Assembly: GCA_002440825.1 (NCBI GenBank)
Contig: DJVH01000033.1
Span: 1-28,752 of the forward strand
Direction of reading: 5' to 3'
Origin: Bacteriovoracaceae bacterium UBA6261
GTDB lineage: Bacteria; Bdellovibrionota; Bacteriovoracia; Bacteriovoracales; Bacteriovoracaceae
DNA: 28,752 bases
How positions within the stretch are numbered: position 1 is the stretch's first letter; every line of letters starts with the position of its first letter. The notes below the pieces were generated by a model. That model was given only the letters and a program-made list of their open reading frames with translations, searched no databases and was not told where the DNA came from. The position numbers were made by a program, and so were the translations under genes. Below, piece by piece: positions 15,494 through 23,096 of the stretch.

Positions 15494-16479
15494 TGACGAA
15501 GCCGTTGATTTATTTTTTTGTTTTGATGCTGTTCTTTTCGTGTGGAAAGAATGCAGATCAAAAAACAGCCGATGCTGTTTTGAGTGCAAACATTGCTCTC
15601 AGCAAAGGAAACTGTCAGTCTGCAATTGATGTGCTGGAAGAGAATGGACGAGTCAACGGCAATGCTGTTTATTTAAAAACTCTCGCTTCAGCCTATGCAT
15701 GCCGTGCCGGTTATTCAACCCTTACATTTTTTACAACCGATATTTCAAAGACCGTTACTCCCGCTCCGTTGGGGGGAACGACGACGTATTCGACTTCAAG
15801 CGCAGCAGTAACGACGACTCTTCAAAATGATTCTTCATTTCAAGATATGCAGACTGCAATCAATATTCTTCTTTATGCGGGAGGAATTTCTTCTTCAACT
15901 GAGCCGACATCGGCAGAAAGAAAAAAACATTTCACAGACTCAGAAGTCGCAGATATCGATTCGCAACTTCTTTACCTGATGCTTGTTCAACTCGGACGCT
16001 ATGGTTATTTTTACGGCGATTCAAGCGCGACGGGAGCGAAGGGCAGTGGTTCAGGAAGCAACACCTGTTTTACCAGCTACAAAAATGCTCACGCCAATAT
16101 TCAGGCGATTCTAACCGGCGCGGGAGGAACATGCACGGATGTAGCAACGACCACTTCCGGTCACGCTCAGTTAGTGGAGACAGTGACAGCTGCAACCAGA
16201 AAAACACGTTTGTGCCATGGGGTTGTCCTTCTCAATAACATTTACGTTCTTTTACCGAATGTTGTGGCTTCGATTTTCAGCAATCCTGCCGATCAGGCAG
16301 CGGTGACTGCTGCTCTGGCAGCTGTATCGGGAGCAAAATCAGTAATGACCACCCAAGATACAACGACAGAAACTGTTTCTTCAACGCTTAATCAAGCCGT
16401 TTGCGAAAACGATACAGCTGTTCCGGTTGGTGCTATTGAAGGTTATTTCGCTTTGATGTTTGAAGGATCATTTCAATAA
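15493..16479 (+). CDS. Lipoprotein with helical repeat-like region, unknown function
   Basis: The 328-aa product has a lipoprotein signal and lipobox FFSC (Cys17). The next 60 residues ('ADAVLSANIALSKGNCQSAIDVLEENGRVNGNAVYLKTLASAYACRAGYS') have the look of a pair of TPR-like helices. Then come a Thr/Ser-rich loop (about 85-115) and a largely helical remainder with Gly/Ser patches. Several Cys (GNCQ, YACR, NTCF, GTCTD, RLCHG, AVCEN) could form disulfides in the periplasm. The TAA overlaps the ATG of the next gene by one base (TAATG), so it is almost certainly co-translated with the outer-membrane protein downstream, suggesting a shared envelope function. No named family is recognised. Confidence 0.75.
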   Translation: MTKPLIYFFVLMLFFSCGKNADQKTADAVLSANIALSKGNCQSAIDVLEENGRVNGNAVYLKTLASAYACRAGYSTLTFFTTDISKTVTPAPLGGTTTYSTSSAAVTTTLQNDSSFQDMQTAINILLYAGGISSSTEPTSAERKKHFTDSEVADIDSQLLYLMLVQLGRYGYFYGDSSATGAKGSGSGSNTCFTSYKNAHANIQAILTGAGGTCTDVATTTSGHAQLVETVTAATRKTRLCHGVVLLNNIYVLLPNVVASIFSNPADQAAVTAALAAVSGAKSVMTTQDTTTETVSSTLNQAVCENDTAVPVGAIEGYFALMFEGSFQ

Positions 16480-17630
16480 TGAGAATAATTTTAGCATTCA
16501 TATTATTGATTCTCACTATGCCAGCAATGGCGATGGAAATGAGTTATCTCGGACGAAGTCCAAGAGCCTTGCTCATGGGCGATGCTTACACCGCTATTGC
16601 CGACGACGAATACACTTTATTTTATAATCCGGCCGCTCTGGGAAAAAACAGGGGCGTGAGCTTCACTCTCATTGATCCCACACTGGGGATTACCGATGCT
16701 CTTTCGGAAATGGATCGTTTTAAAAATTTTCCATCGGGAAGTGGTGCGGCTCCGCAGATTGCCAGCAGAATTATGGATTTTCCCATTTATCTTCAGGCCG
16801 GGATTTTTCCAACGCTGAAAATGGGACAGTTTGGATTTACCTTGTTTGCGGATAATAAAACCAATGTCGTTCTGAGAAATGCCACTCATCCCATGCTGGA
16901 TATTAATTACCGCTACGACCGCGGATTTATTTTTGGTTATGCCTACAATATTGGTTCGGGCGTTTTTTCTACACGGCCTAAAAAAAGCAATAAAACGACG
17001 ACGACAGCGGGAACCCGCACGTCAATTGGTTTTGCTGTCAAACACATGAACCGTCAGGGGCTTCAGAACCAATTCGATCTTTTCGGCACCGGGCTTTTGA
17101 GCAAAATCAACAGTGGAAATGCAAAAGACATTGATTCAATCAAAGAAGCTTTAGGATATGCCAAAGGGAAAGCCTGGGGTTTTGACCTGGGAGCAGAATA
17201 CGCTATTTCATCGGGGCGAAAAACACTGACGACGGCGATCTCAATGCTCGATATCGGCAGTACTCGTTTTACTAAAACAGAAGGTTCTGCAAACGTTCCT
17301 GTTCAGGACATGACCGTCAATGTGGGAACAGCCTTCAAGCAGGATTTCGGATTGTTTGATTACACTCTTTCTGCCGACATCCATCCCTTAATGGGGCCTG
17401 TTGATTTCGCGAGACAATTCCATTTCGGAACTGAGCTGTCTTTGCCTCTGGTCACATTGAATGCAGGATGGAATGAAGGCTATCTTTCCTACGGTGGTTC
17501 CGTAAAACTCTGGCCGGTAAAACTCACTGCTGGCTTCTACGGTGTAGAAGTGGGTTCGAAATTTAAAGAGCAAGCTGCACGAAGATTCATTCTCTATGTA
17601 AGTCTTTTCGACTTTTCAATCGATCTTTGA
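16479..17630 (+). CDS. Outer-membrane beta-barrel protein (PorV/FadL-like)
   Basis: The 383-aa product has a signal peptide (MRIILAFILLILTMPAMA) and a mature N terminus 'SYLGRSPRALLMGDAYTAIADDEYTLFYNPAALG'. This 'GxGxRALxMGxAYtAiADDaxAxYYNPAGL' signature is shared by PorV, UPF0164 and FadL-type outer-membrane barrels. The rest alternates Gly/aromatic-rich strands and polar loops and ends 'FILYVSLFDFSIDL'. It probably forms a 14-strand-type outer-membrane barrel. Its start overlaps the stop of the preceding lipoprotein gene by one base. Substrate or partner unknown; a link to lipoprotein display or to hydrophobic solute uptake are both possible for the family. Confidence 0.8.
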   Translation: MRIILAFILLILTMPAMAMEMSYLGRSPRALLMGDAYTAIADDEYTLFYNPAALGKNRGVSFTLIDPTLGITDALSEMDRFKNFPSGSGAAPQIASRIMDFPIYLQAGIFPTLKMGQFGFTLFADNKTNVVLRNATHPMLDINYRYDRGFIFGYAYNIGSGVFSTRPKKSNKTTTTAGTRTSIGFAVKHMNRQGLQNQFDLFGTGLLSKINSGNAKDIDSIKEALGYAKGKAWGFDLGAEYAISSGRKTLTTAISMLDIGSTRFTKTEGSANVPVQDMTVNVGTAFKQDFGLFDYTLSADIHPLMGPVDFARQFHFGTELSLPLVTLNAGWNEGYLSYGGSVKLWPVKLTAGFYGVEVGSKFKEQAARRFILYVSLFDFSIDL

Positions 17631-17653
17631 TTCTCTACAATTTTTCTAAGGCA

Positions 17654-17700
17654 ATCATATATGACGTATGATCATTAGTCCGACTGTTTTTGTCGGCTAA
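17654..17700 (+). promoter_or_regulatory. Two small hairpins in the PIN-PhoH gene leader
   Basis: ATCATA (17654-17659) and TATGAT (17667-17672) form a 6-bp dyad with a 7-nt spacer. Immediately after, TTAG-T-CCGAC (17675-17684) pairs with GTCGG-CTAA (17692-17700) with one bulged T and a T-rich loop. Both precede the TTG start at 17729. They could be an operator plus a leader hairpin; no T tract follows, so a terminator is unlikely. Confidence 0.35.
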
Positions 17701-17728
17701 AGAAAATTTCGCCGCCATGGAGGTTTTG

Positions 17729-19039
17729 TTGAAAAAGACTTTTGTCCTGGACACCAACGTTCTTCTCTTTGATCCGACTGCTTTCAGAAAATTCGGAAAA
17801 AACACTGTCTTCATTCCATTGATTGTTATCGAAGAGATCGATCGTTTCAAAAAAGATCAAAACGAAAACGGCCGCAACGCCAGAAACTTTTCGAGATATA
17901 TTGATGATCTTCGCGCTCTGGGCTCACTCGCAGAGGGAGTTGTCTTAGAAAACGGTGGAACGCTGATTATTTCCACAGACAAATATGTTGATTCAAAAGA
18001 TTTTCCGATTGACCTGACAAAGAATGATAACCTCATTCTATCTTCTGCTTTAAGTTTAAAACTTTCAGGTGAAGATGTTCTTCTTGTAACAAAAGACATC
18101 AACCTTCGCTTGAAGGCCGATATTCTCGGTGTTCCTGCCGACGACTATGGACAAGTCGATGTCACGCTTGAAGAGCTTTATTCAGGACAGAGAATTTTTG
18201 AAGTTTCAGGCGAACGTTTAAAAGAATATGAAGCCAATCGATTCCTTGCTCTCGATGAAGATGAGCAAATGGGTGTTTTCGCCAATGAATATTTTATTCT
18301 TCAGGAATTTCATAATCCGAGAAGAAGACTTCTTGGCCGTTATCATCAGGGCAAAAAAGGAATCATTCCTCTTATTTCTCTTCGTGAAGGGATTTGGGGA
18401 ATTTATCCAAAAAATATCGAGCAACAATTTGCACTCGATGCTCTTCTCAATGATGAAATCAATCTCGTGACGTTAGTAGGGAAAGCGGGAACAGGTAAAA
18501 CTCTTCTTGCCATCGCTGCTGGTCTGGAAAAATCTATTGCACAGGGAAAATATTCGAGACTTCTCGTTTCTCGTCCGATTCAGCCGATGGGCCGCGACCT
18601 CGGATTTTTACCAGGGGACGTCAATGAAAAGCTGGCGCCATGGATGCAACCGATCTTCGATAACATGGATTTCCTTTTCAATCAAAACAGAAAGCAGGCG
18701 GGAACTTCTTACGAAGATCTAATCAACCAGGGCCTTCTGCATATTGAGCCGCTGACCTATATCCGCGGTCGTTCAATTCCAGGTCAGTACCTGATTGTCG
18801 ATGAAGCGCAAAACCTTTCTCCTCATGAAGTAAAAACAATCGTGACGAGAGCAGGCGAGGGAACAAAGATCGTTTTAACCGGTGACTGCCAGCAGATCGA
18901 CAGTCCTTATCTGGATGAAACAAACAACGGTCTTGCTTACGTTGTCGACAGACTAAAGACGGAAGAAATCATTGGTCATACTACATTGAGAGTCGGTGAG
19001 AGATCGCCACTTTCAGAGGTCGCTTCAAAACTTTTATAA
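17729..19039 (+). CDS. phoH: PIN domain-PhoH ATPase fusion (PhoH2/YlaK type)
   Basis: The start is chosen as TTG 17729 because GGAGG (17719-17723) lies 5 nt upstream and the product then begins 'MKKTFVLDTNVLLFDP', the usual N terminus of this family; in-frame codons further upstream give a non-homologous extension. The 436-aa protein has a PIN RNase domain at about residues 1-130 (Asp8 in LDTN, 'IEEIDRFKK', 'DNLILSSAL', 'VTKDINLRLKAD') and a PhoH ATPase domain from about 225: Walker A GKAGTGKT at 251-258, 'SRPIQPMGRDLGFLPGDVNEKLAPWMQPIFDN', and Walker B 'LIVDEAQ' with Asp358-Glu359. Characterised PIN-PhoH proteins act as RNA helicase/ribonucleases. A PilZ gene follows 1 nt after the stop. Confidence 0.92.
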   Translation: MKKTFVLDTNVLLFDPTAFRKFGKNTVFIPLIVIEEIDRFKKDQNENGRNARNFSRYIDDLRALGSLAEGVVLENGGTLIISTDKYVDSKDFPIDLTKNDNLILSSALSLKLSGEDVLLVTKDINLRLKADILGVPADDYGQVDVTLEELYSGQRIFEVSGERLKEYEANRFLALDEDEQMGVFANEYFILQEFHNPRRRLLGRYHQGKKGIIPLISLREGIWGIYPKNIEQQFALDALLNDEINLVTLVGKAGTGKTLLAIAAGLEKSIAQGKYSRLLVSRPIQPMGRDLGFLPGDVNEKLAPWMQPIFDNMDFLFNQNRKQAGTSYEDLINQGLLHIEPLTYIRGRSIPGQYLIVDEAQNLSPHEVKTIVTRAGEGTKIVLTGDCQQIDSPYLDETNNGLAYVVDRLKTEEIIGHTTLRVGERSPLSEVASKLL

Positions 19040-19040
19040 T

Positions 19041-19619
19041 ATGGCGACAAAAAACGATCCAAGGTTACAGCGAAAGTATTTACGTGCTCCTCTCAAATCC
19101 GTTTGTCTTTACGTGGACGGGGAGCACGTCTTTAAAGCTCGCGTGCTGAATATTTCTGAAGGAGGAATTCTTCTTTCAGACCTTCCTCACATTCCTGAAA
19201 TCAATTCTCTCCCTTTTGCCATTGATCTTCCTCAATTTCCCCGTTTGCAGGGAATGACCCTCGATCAATTAAAAGTCTTAAACGTCGATGAATTTCCGAG
19301 AACTATTTTAAAAACCAAAGGACGAATGGTTCGCTCTTTTGAGAACCAAAGTGCGGTCGATCGCGTTTTTATCAATTTTATCGGGTGCGAATTTTACAAT
19401 CCTTCAACTGAATTCAAAATGGCCGTTTTCCACTACGTTGAAACATTTGCGCGCAATACGGTTTACCTTTTGAGCCTCTTTGAATCACTCGGAAACCGGA
19501 CAGAGCAGCTTGAAATGCTGAGAGCAGTGGCGCACTTGCTGGGCTATGATCGCAGAATGAAGATTCCTCTTTTGCGTGCAAAAGTGTTGCACGATTATCA
19601 ATCGCTTGAAAGTTTATAA
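19041..19619 (+). CDS. PilZ domain protein, putative c-di-GMP effector
   Basis: The 192-aa product starts at ATG 19041, one base after the phoH stop, so the two are likely co-translated. The N terminus has the c-di-GMP-binding PilZ signature: R-x3-R (Arg11 to Arg15, 'RKYLRAPLK') followed by N-x-S-x-x-G (Asn37 to Gly42, 'NISEGG'). Both motifs needed for ligand binding are intact. A middle stretch about residues 55-95 is longer than in a minimal PilZ domain, and the C terminus (about 130-192) is helical and of unknown role. It probably links cyclic-di-GMP level to some motility, envelope or lifestyle switch; the target is not evident from context. Confidence 0.82.
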   Translation: MATKNDPRLQRKYLRAPLKSVCLYVDGEHVFKARVLNISEGGILLSDLPHIPEINSLPFAIDLPQFPRLQGMTLDQLKVLNVDEFPRTILKTKGRMVRSFENQSAVDRVFINFIGCEFYNPSTEFKMAVFHYVETFARNTVYLLSLFESLGNRTEQLEMLRAVAHLLGYDRRMKIPLLRAKVLHDYQSLESL

Positions 19620-19628
19620 GTGAATTCG

Positions 19629-19719
19629 GTTGGAAGTTGGTTGTCGGATGATCAGTTTTCGGAGTGCTGAAACAGATTCTGAGACTGATGTCGGATCGTC
19701 CAACGTCCAACATCAGTCT
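19629..19719. repeat. Overlapping inverted repeats between convergent genes
   Basis: AGACTGATGT (19682-19691) pairs perfectly over 10 bp with ACATCAGTCT (19710-19719). An alternative pairing joins GTTGGAAGTTGG (19629-19640) with CCAACGTCCAAC (19700-19711) at 11 of 12 positions and shares bases with the first. TGTCGGAT occurs twice (19642 and 19690) and GTCCAAC twice in tandem (19698-19711). No coding sequence is evident in 19620-19724. It is likely a 3'-end structure for one or both flanking genes. Confidence 0.5.
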
Positions 19720-19724
19720 GAAGA

Positions 19725-20000
19725 CTAATGCAGTTTATCTTCGATATTTTTTTTGAATTCTTTGACGGAATCAGCGAGATGACGTGATTCTTTTTCCAAA
19801 CGATGAGTGAACTCGTTCATGATTGAGCGCGTTTTTGAAAAAAGATCTTCATCGTCTTCTTTCATCTGATTCATAATTTCAACTGACTCGTTCATGAGAT
19901 CGTGAAAGCTCAAAACTTTTAAATAATCAGAGAAACTATTGTCTCTCTTGCATGTCTTCCATTGATCTAAACTGACAAGATTGTCTTGGTCCGTATTCAT
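19725..20000 (-). CDS. Small acidic helical protein, unknown function
   Basis: A 91-aa product, not recognised. There is no signal peptide or TM. It is rich in Asp/Glu/Lys with heptad-like hydrophobic spacing ('DLMNESVEIMNQMKEDDEDLFSKTRSIMNEFTHRLEKESRHLADSVKEFKKNIEDKL'-type composition from about residue 33 to the end), suggesting one long amphipathic helix or coiled coil. The ATG at 20000 has GGGGA and AGGA upstream. A plausible promoter lies at 20032-20060. It stands alone on the - strand between the PilZ gene and the peroxiredoxin gene. The gene is supported by its promoter and ribosome site rather than by homology. Confidence 0.6.
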   Translation of the reverse strand: MNTDQDNLVSLDQWKTCKRDNSFSDYLKVLSFHDLMNESVEIMNQMKEDDEDLFSKTRSIMNEFTHRLEKESRHLADSVKEFKKNIEDKLH

Positions 20001-20031
20001 TTCCTAATTCCCCTCTAAGTGAAAGCACGTC

Positions 20032-20060
20032 ACTATCGTTCAGGGAATGTGAATTTACAA
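20032..20060 (-). promoter_or_regulatory. Candidate sigma-70 promoter for the small acidic protein gene
   Basis: Reading the - strand, TTGTAA (20060-20055) is followed by 17 nt and GATAGT (20037-20032). Each hexamer matches the consensus at 4 of 6 bases with ideal spacing, about 30 nt before the ATG at 20000. Confidence 0.4.
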
Positions 20061-20122
20061 TCAAGTTTTTGTGGGATGAAAAAATTTCAATGGCTTCGCG
20101 CGTTTTCTTGTATAAAAACTTC

Positions 20123-20237
20123 ACGAAAAGTAAAAAACACAATCGGAATTATTTAAGTGTCGGCTCCGGCTCCTGCCTCCCGCCGACATACATCCCATCC
20201 TGGGAATAAAAAAAGGCCGCAAAAAGCGGCCTTTCTT
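20123..20237 (+). ncRNA. Candidate small RNA with a C-rich loop and terminator
   Basis: No coding sequence is evident here. On the + strand, TATAAA at 20111-20116 could be a -10 box, though no good -35 box is seen. It is followed by a 7-bp stem TGTCGGC (20158-20164)/GCCGACA (20182-20188) whose 17-nt loop is C/T-rich and contains CTCC and CCTCCC, complementary to Shine-Dalgarno GGAG/GGAGG. Next come a small hairpin TCCCA-TCC-TGGGA (20193-20205) and the GC-rich hairpin 20212-20234 ending TTTCTT. The order of C-rich loop, hairpin and terminator resembles C-rich-loop regulatory RNAs. The GC-rich patch stands out in an AT-rich spacer. Strand and existence are unproven. Confidence 0.3.
20206..20234. 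terminator. Rho-independent terminator of the peroxiredoxin gene
   Basis: AAAGGCCGC (20212-20220), loop AAAAA and GCGGCCTTT (20226-20234) form a 9-bp stem. On the - strand it is followed by T7 or more (20214-20206 read in reverse), 24 nt after the peroxiredoxin stop. On the + strand it is followed by CTT and could also terminate a + transcript. Confidence 0.9.
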
Positions 20238-20257
20238 AACGTAAATGGGTCTCGAAA

Positions 20258-20845
20258 TTACTTCAATTTGTTGAAGTATTCTTGAGAACCTTTTGGATCT
20301 GGTTTCATTGTCGCTTTACCTTTTGTCCAGCCGGCAGGGCAAACTTCACCGTGCTTAGCTGTGTACTGGTAAGCTTCTACTGTACGAAGAACTTCTTCAA
20401 CATTTCTACCAACTGACAGGTTGTTTACTGTAGCTGTCTGAACAACGTTTTTGTCGTCGATAACGAAAACGCCGCGAAGAGCGACAGCATCGCCAGAAAG
20501 AACTTCGTAAGAACGAGCGATGTTCTTAGTGATGTCAGCGGCTAGAGGGTGTTGCATTTTTCCAAGACCACCTTTGTTTCTTTCAATTTGCGTCCACGCA
20601 AGGTGAGAAAAAGCAGAGTCTACTGAACATCCAATAACTTCACAGTTTAGTTCTCTGAATTTTTGAAGATTATCTTCGAAAGCTGTGATTTCAGTCGGGC
20701 AAACGAACGTGAAATCTAGTGGATAGAAATAAAGAACTTTCCATTTTCCTGCAAAGTCTTTGTTGAAGTTAATAGTTTTGATTTCTCCGTTGATGACAGC
20801 ATCAGCAGTAAAATCAGGAGCAGTGTGACCGACTAATCTTGACAT
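20258..20845 (-). CDS. ahpC: Typical 2-Cys peroxiredoxin (AhpC/Prx1 family)
   Basis: It reduces hydrogen peroxide, organic peroxides and peroxynitrite in the cytoplasm. The 195-aa protein has peroxidatic Cys49 in 'FYPLDFTFVCPTE', the active-site Thr46, resolving Cys169 in 'HGEVCPAGW', and a C-terminal arm. It carries both GGLG (in 'NKGGLGKMQHPL') and a C-terminal YF ('EYFNKL'), the two features linked to hyperoxidation-sensitive, eukaryote-like Prx1 enzymes rather than robust enterobacterial AhpC. GGGAGGATTC precedes the ATG. The gene is monocistronic with a strong terminator, and its 5' side faces clpP. A perfect 10-bp dyad lies about 30 nt upstream. No ahpF or thioredoxin reductase is adjacent, so the reductant is probably thioredoxin. 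Confidence 0.93.
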   Translation of the reverse strand: MSRLVGHTAPDFTADAVINGEIKTINFNKDFAGKWKVLYFYPLDFTFVCPTEITAFEDNLQKFRELNCEVIGCSVDSAFSHLAWTQIERNKGGLGKMQHPLAADITKNIARSYEVLSGDAVALRGVFVIDDKNVVQTATVNNLSVGRNVEEVLRTVEAYQYTAKHGEVCPAGWTKGKATMKPDPKGSQEYFNKLK

Positions 20846-20873
20846 GAATCCTCCCTAAAAGAATAAGATTTCA

Positions 20874-20903
20874 AAAGTTGATTTATTTGAACCAATCAAC
20901 TTT
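20874..20903. promoter_or_regulatory. Perfect 10-bp dyad upstream of the peroxiredoxin gene (candidate operator)
   Basis: AAAGTTGATT (20874-20883) and AATCAACTTT (20894-20903) are perfect inverted copies with a 10-bp spacer, giving a 20-bp centre-to-centre distance (two helical turns). On the - strand the distal arm overlaps a possible -10 box (TAAAGT, with TTGCCC 17 nt further upstream). That position would suit a repressor. It does not look like a PerR box or an OxyR ATAG array. Confidence 0.45.
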
Positions 20904-21098
20904 AAGACGAAGCGTTCTTTAGGGCAAGGCAATTTTCTCTCAAGAGTCTTAAAAAAACTCGACATAACATAGACTTAGGTGCGGAAAAAACTCGCGATTT
21001 TGATCTATTTAGTTAAAGATTTATGAACTTAGCTCCGATCAGTTGAGTGAAAACTATATGACCGACTAACCTAGTCCTATTACATCTGGAGAAAAAGA

Positions 21099-21719
21099 AT
21101 GGACGTTAAAGCCTATATCCCAAACCCAATCGTTATCGAGCAGACGGCTCGCGGTGAGAGACAATACGATATTTATTCGCGTCTCCTCCTGGATAGAATC
21201 GTTTTTTTGGGAACAGAAGTTAACGATACAGTGGCTAACCTGATTATGGCCCAGATGATGTTTTTAGAGCAGTCTGATGCTGATGCTCCGATTCACTTTT
21301 ACATCAATAGCCCCGGAGGATCGGTTTACGCCGGTTTGGGGATCTACGATATCATGCAACACATTTCATGCCCGGTTTATACGTACTGTGTAGGGATGGC
21401 GGCTTCAATGGGCTCGCTTCTTTTAACAGCAGGAGCTGCCGGCCATAGACATTCGCTACCGCATTCACGCATTATGATCCATCAACCGCTTGGTGGCGCA
21501 CGCGGACAGGCGAGTGATATCCAGATTCAAGCGAATGAAATTCAGGATCTGAAAAAACAACTCAACGGCATCTACGTGAAACACTCAAGTGTAGGCATGA
21601 CGATGGAAAGAATTGAAAAAGAAACTGACCGCGATAATTATCTTTCGCCTCAAAAAGCGATCGAGCTTGGTCTGATCGATGTCGTTATTGACAGAAGTGG
21701 AAATAAACTAAAAAAATAA
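21099..21719 (+). CDS. clpP: ATP-dependent Clp protease proteolytic subunit ClpP
   Basis: ClpP is the serine peptidase chamber that degrades proteins unfolded by ClpX or ClpA. The 206-aa product carries the catalytic triad Ser103 (in 'GMAASMGS'), His128 (in 'MIHQPLGG') and Asp177 (in 'ETDRDNYL'), and the usual 'INSPGGSVYAGLGIYD' strand. The N terminus (about 14 residues before 'ERQYDIYSRLL') is of the processed propeptide type. GGAG lies 7-8 nt before the ATG. clpX follows after 31 nt, so the two form an operon. Trigger factor, the common upstream neighbour, is absent; a divergent peroxiredoxin gene is there instead. Confidence 0.97.
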   Translation: MDVKAYIPNPIVIEQTARGERQYDIYSRLLLDRIVFLGTEVNDTVANLIMAQMMFLEQSDADAPIHFYINSPGGSVYAGLGIYDIMQHISCPVYTYCVGMAASMGSLLLTAGAAGHRHSLPHSRIMIHQPLGGARGQASDIQIQANEIQDLKKQLNGIYVKHSSVGMTMERIEKETDRDNYLSPQKAIELGLIDVVIDRSGNKLKK

Positions 21720-21750
21720 TCGGTTCACTATAAGCTTAAGGAACGAATCA

Positions 21751-23067
21751 ATGACAAAAGAAAAATCGAACTTTGGAAGTGCTCTTCACTGTAACTTCTG
21801 CGGGAAATCCCAGAAAGAAGTAAAAAAGCTTATCGCAGGACCTGGCTGTTATATTTGCGACGAGTGTATTGAACTTTGTAATGACATCATTTTCGAAGAC
21901 TCGCAAAAGAGCAATGCAAAGTCAGTCGTAGACAATGTGCCTAAGCCACATGAGATTAAAGCTCACCTCGACAACTACGTTATTGGACAGGATAGAGCAA
22001 AAAAAATTATTTCGGTTGCGGTTCATAACCACTATAAGAGAATTTCACACAAGGCCGGCGATCCGAGAAAAGGCGATGCTGTAGAACTTGCGAAATCGAA
22101 TATTCTTTTAGCGGGTCCAACTGGTTCTGGTAAAACGCTTATCGCTCAGTCTCTGGCGAAGTTTTTGAACGTACCGTTTGCGATTGCAGATGCGACGTCT
22201 TTAACAGAAGCTGGTTACGTAGGTGAGGACGTTGAGAACATCATCCTTAACCTTCTTCAAAACTGTGACTTCGACGTTGAAAGAGCTCAACGCGGAATCG
22301 TTTATATCGACGAGATTGATAAGATCGCTCGTAAGTCTGAGAACCCGTCAATCACTCGCGACGTTTCGGGTGAAGGTGTTCAGCAAGCACTTCTTAAAAT
22401 CGTTGAAGGGACAATTGCTTCAGTTCCACCAAAAGGCGGACGTAAGCACCCACAACAGGAATTCATTCAGGTTGATACAAAAAATATTCTTTTCATCTGT
22501 GCCGGCGCTTTCGTAGGTCTGGATAAAATCATCGAGAAGAGAATGACAAAAAGACCAATGGGTCTTATGTCTGAAAAAGTCGAAGGCGAGCAGTCAGTTA
22601 TCGAAAAACTGGGTGGGATTGAGCCTGAGGATTTATCAAAATTCGGTCTGATTCCAGAGTTCATCGGACGTCTTCCGGTCAACGCAATGTTGTCTGAACT
22701 GGATGAAGCGGCCCTTGTCTCGATTCTGACAGAGCCAAAAAACGCTCTGACAAAACAATACTCAAAACTTTTTGAATACGAAGGCATCGAACTTGAGTTC
22801 GAACCAGCAGCGCTGAAAGAAGTGGCCCGCCAGGCCCTTGAAAGAAGAACTGGTGCCCGCGGTCTTCGCGCTATCCTTGAGCAGTCGATGCTCGACGTGA
22901 TGTATGAAGTGCCGTCTAACGAAAAAGTCTGCAAAGTCATCGTGACTTACGAGTCAGTCTGCGGAAAAGGCACTCCTAAAGTCGTAGAAGGGCCACGTAA
23001 GCAGTTCGGACCTGCCGCAAGTACAACGACGACAGCGTCGGTGAAAAAGTCGGTAGAATCGGCCTAA
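21751..23067 (+). CDS. clpX: ATP-dependent Clp protease ATP-binding subunit ClpX
   Basis: ClpX is the AAA+ unfoldase that feeds ssrA-tagged and other substrates to ClpP. The 438-aa product has the N-terminal zinc-binding domain with Cys14, Cys17, Cys36 and Cys39, Walker A GPTGSGKT at residues 122-129, Walker B 'VYIDEIDKIA' with Asp187-Glu188, a 'GYVGEDVE' pore-1 loop (aromatic Tyr in GYVG), the 'RDVSGEGVQQALLKIVEGT' pore-2/sensor region, 'IGRLP' and the C-terminal sensor-2 'TGARGLRAI'. The tail is a Thr/Ser/Val/Lys-rich extension of about 25 residues. AAGGA precedes the ATG. It ends at a strong terminator, so lon is not in the same transcript unless by read-through. Confidence 0.97.
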   Translation: MTKEKSNFGSALHCNFCGKSQKEVKKLIAGPGCYICDECIELCNDIIFEDSQKSNAKSVVDNVPKPHEIKAHLDNYVIGQDRAKKIISVAVHNHYKRISHKAGDPRKGDAVELAKSNILLAGPTGSGKTLIAQSLAKFLNVPFAIADATSLTEAGYVGEDVENIILNLLQNCDFDVERAQRGIVYIDEIDKIARKSENPSITRDVSGEGVQQALLKIVEGTIASVPPKGGRKHPQQEFIQVDTKNILFICAGAFVGLDKIIEKRMTKRPMGLMSEKVEGEQSVIEKLGGIEPEDLSKFGLIPEFIGRLPVNAMLSELDEAALVSILTEPKNALTKQYSKLFEYEGIELEFEPAALKEVARQALERRTGARGLRAILEQSMLDVMYEVPSNEKVCKVIVTYESVCGKGTPKVVEGPRKQFGPAASTTTTASVKKSVESA

Positions 23068-23096
23068 ACAGCTCTAAAAAATTAATTCTTTGAAAG

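Noticed and set aside
22467..22940. 157-codon open frame on the - strand
   Set aside because: It lies wholly antisense to the conserved ClpX ATPase/C-terminal region, has Ser/Arg-rich composition typical of a reverse-frame shadow, and has no ribosome site.
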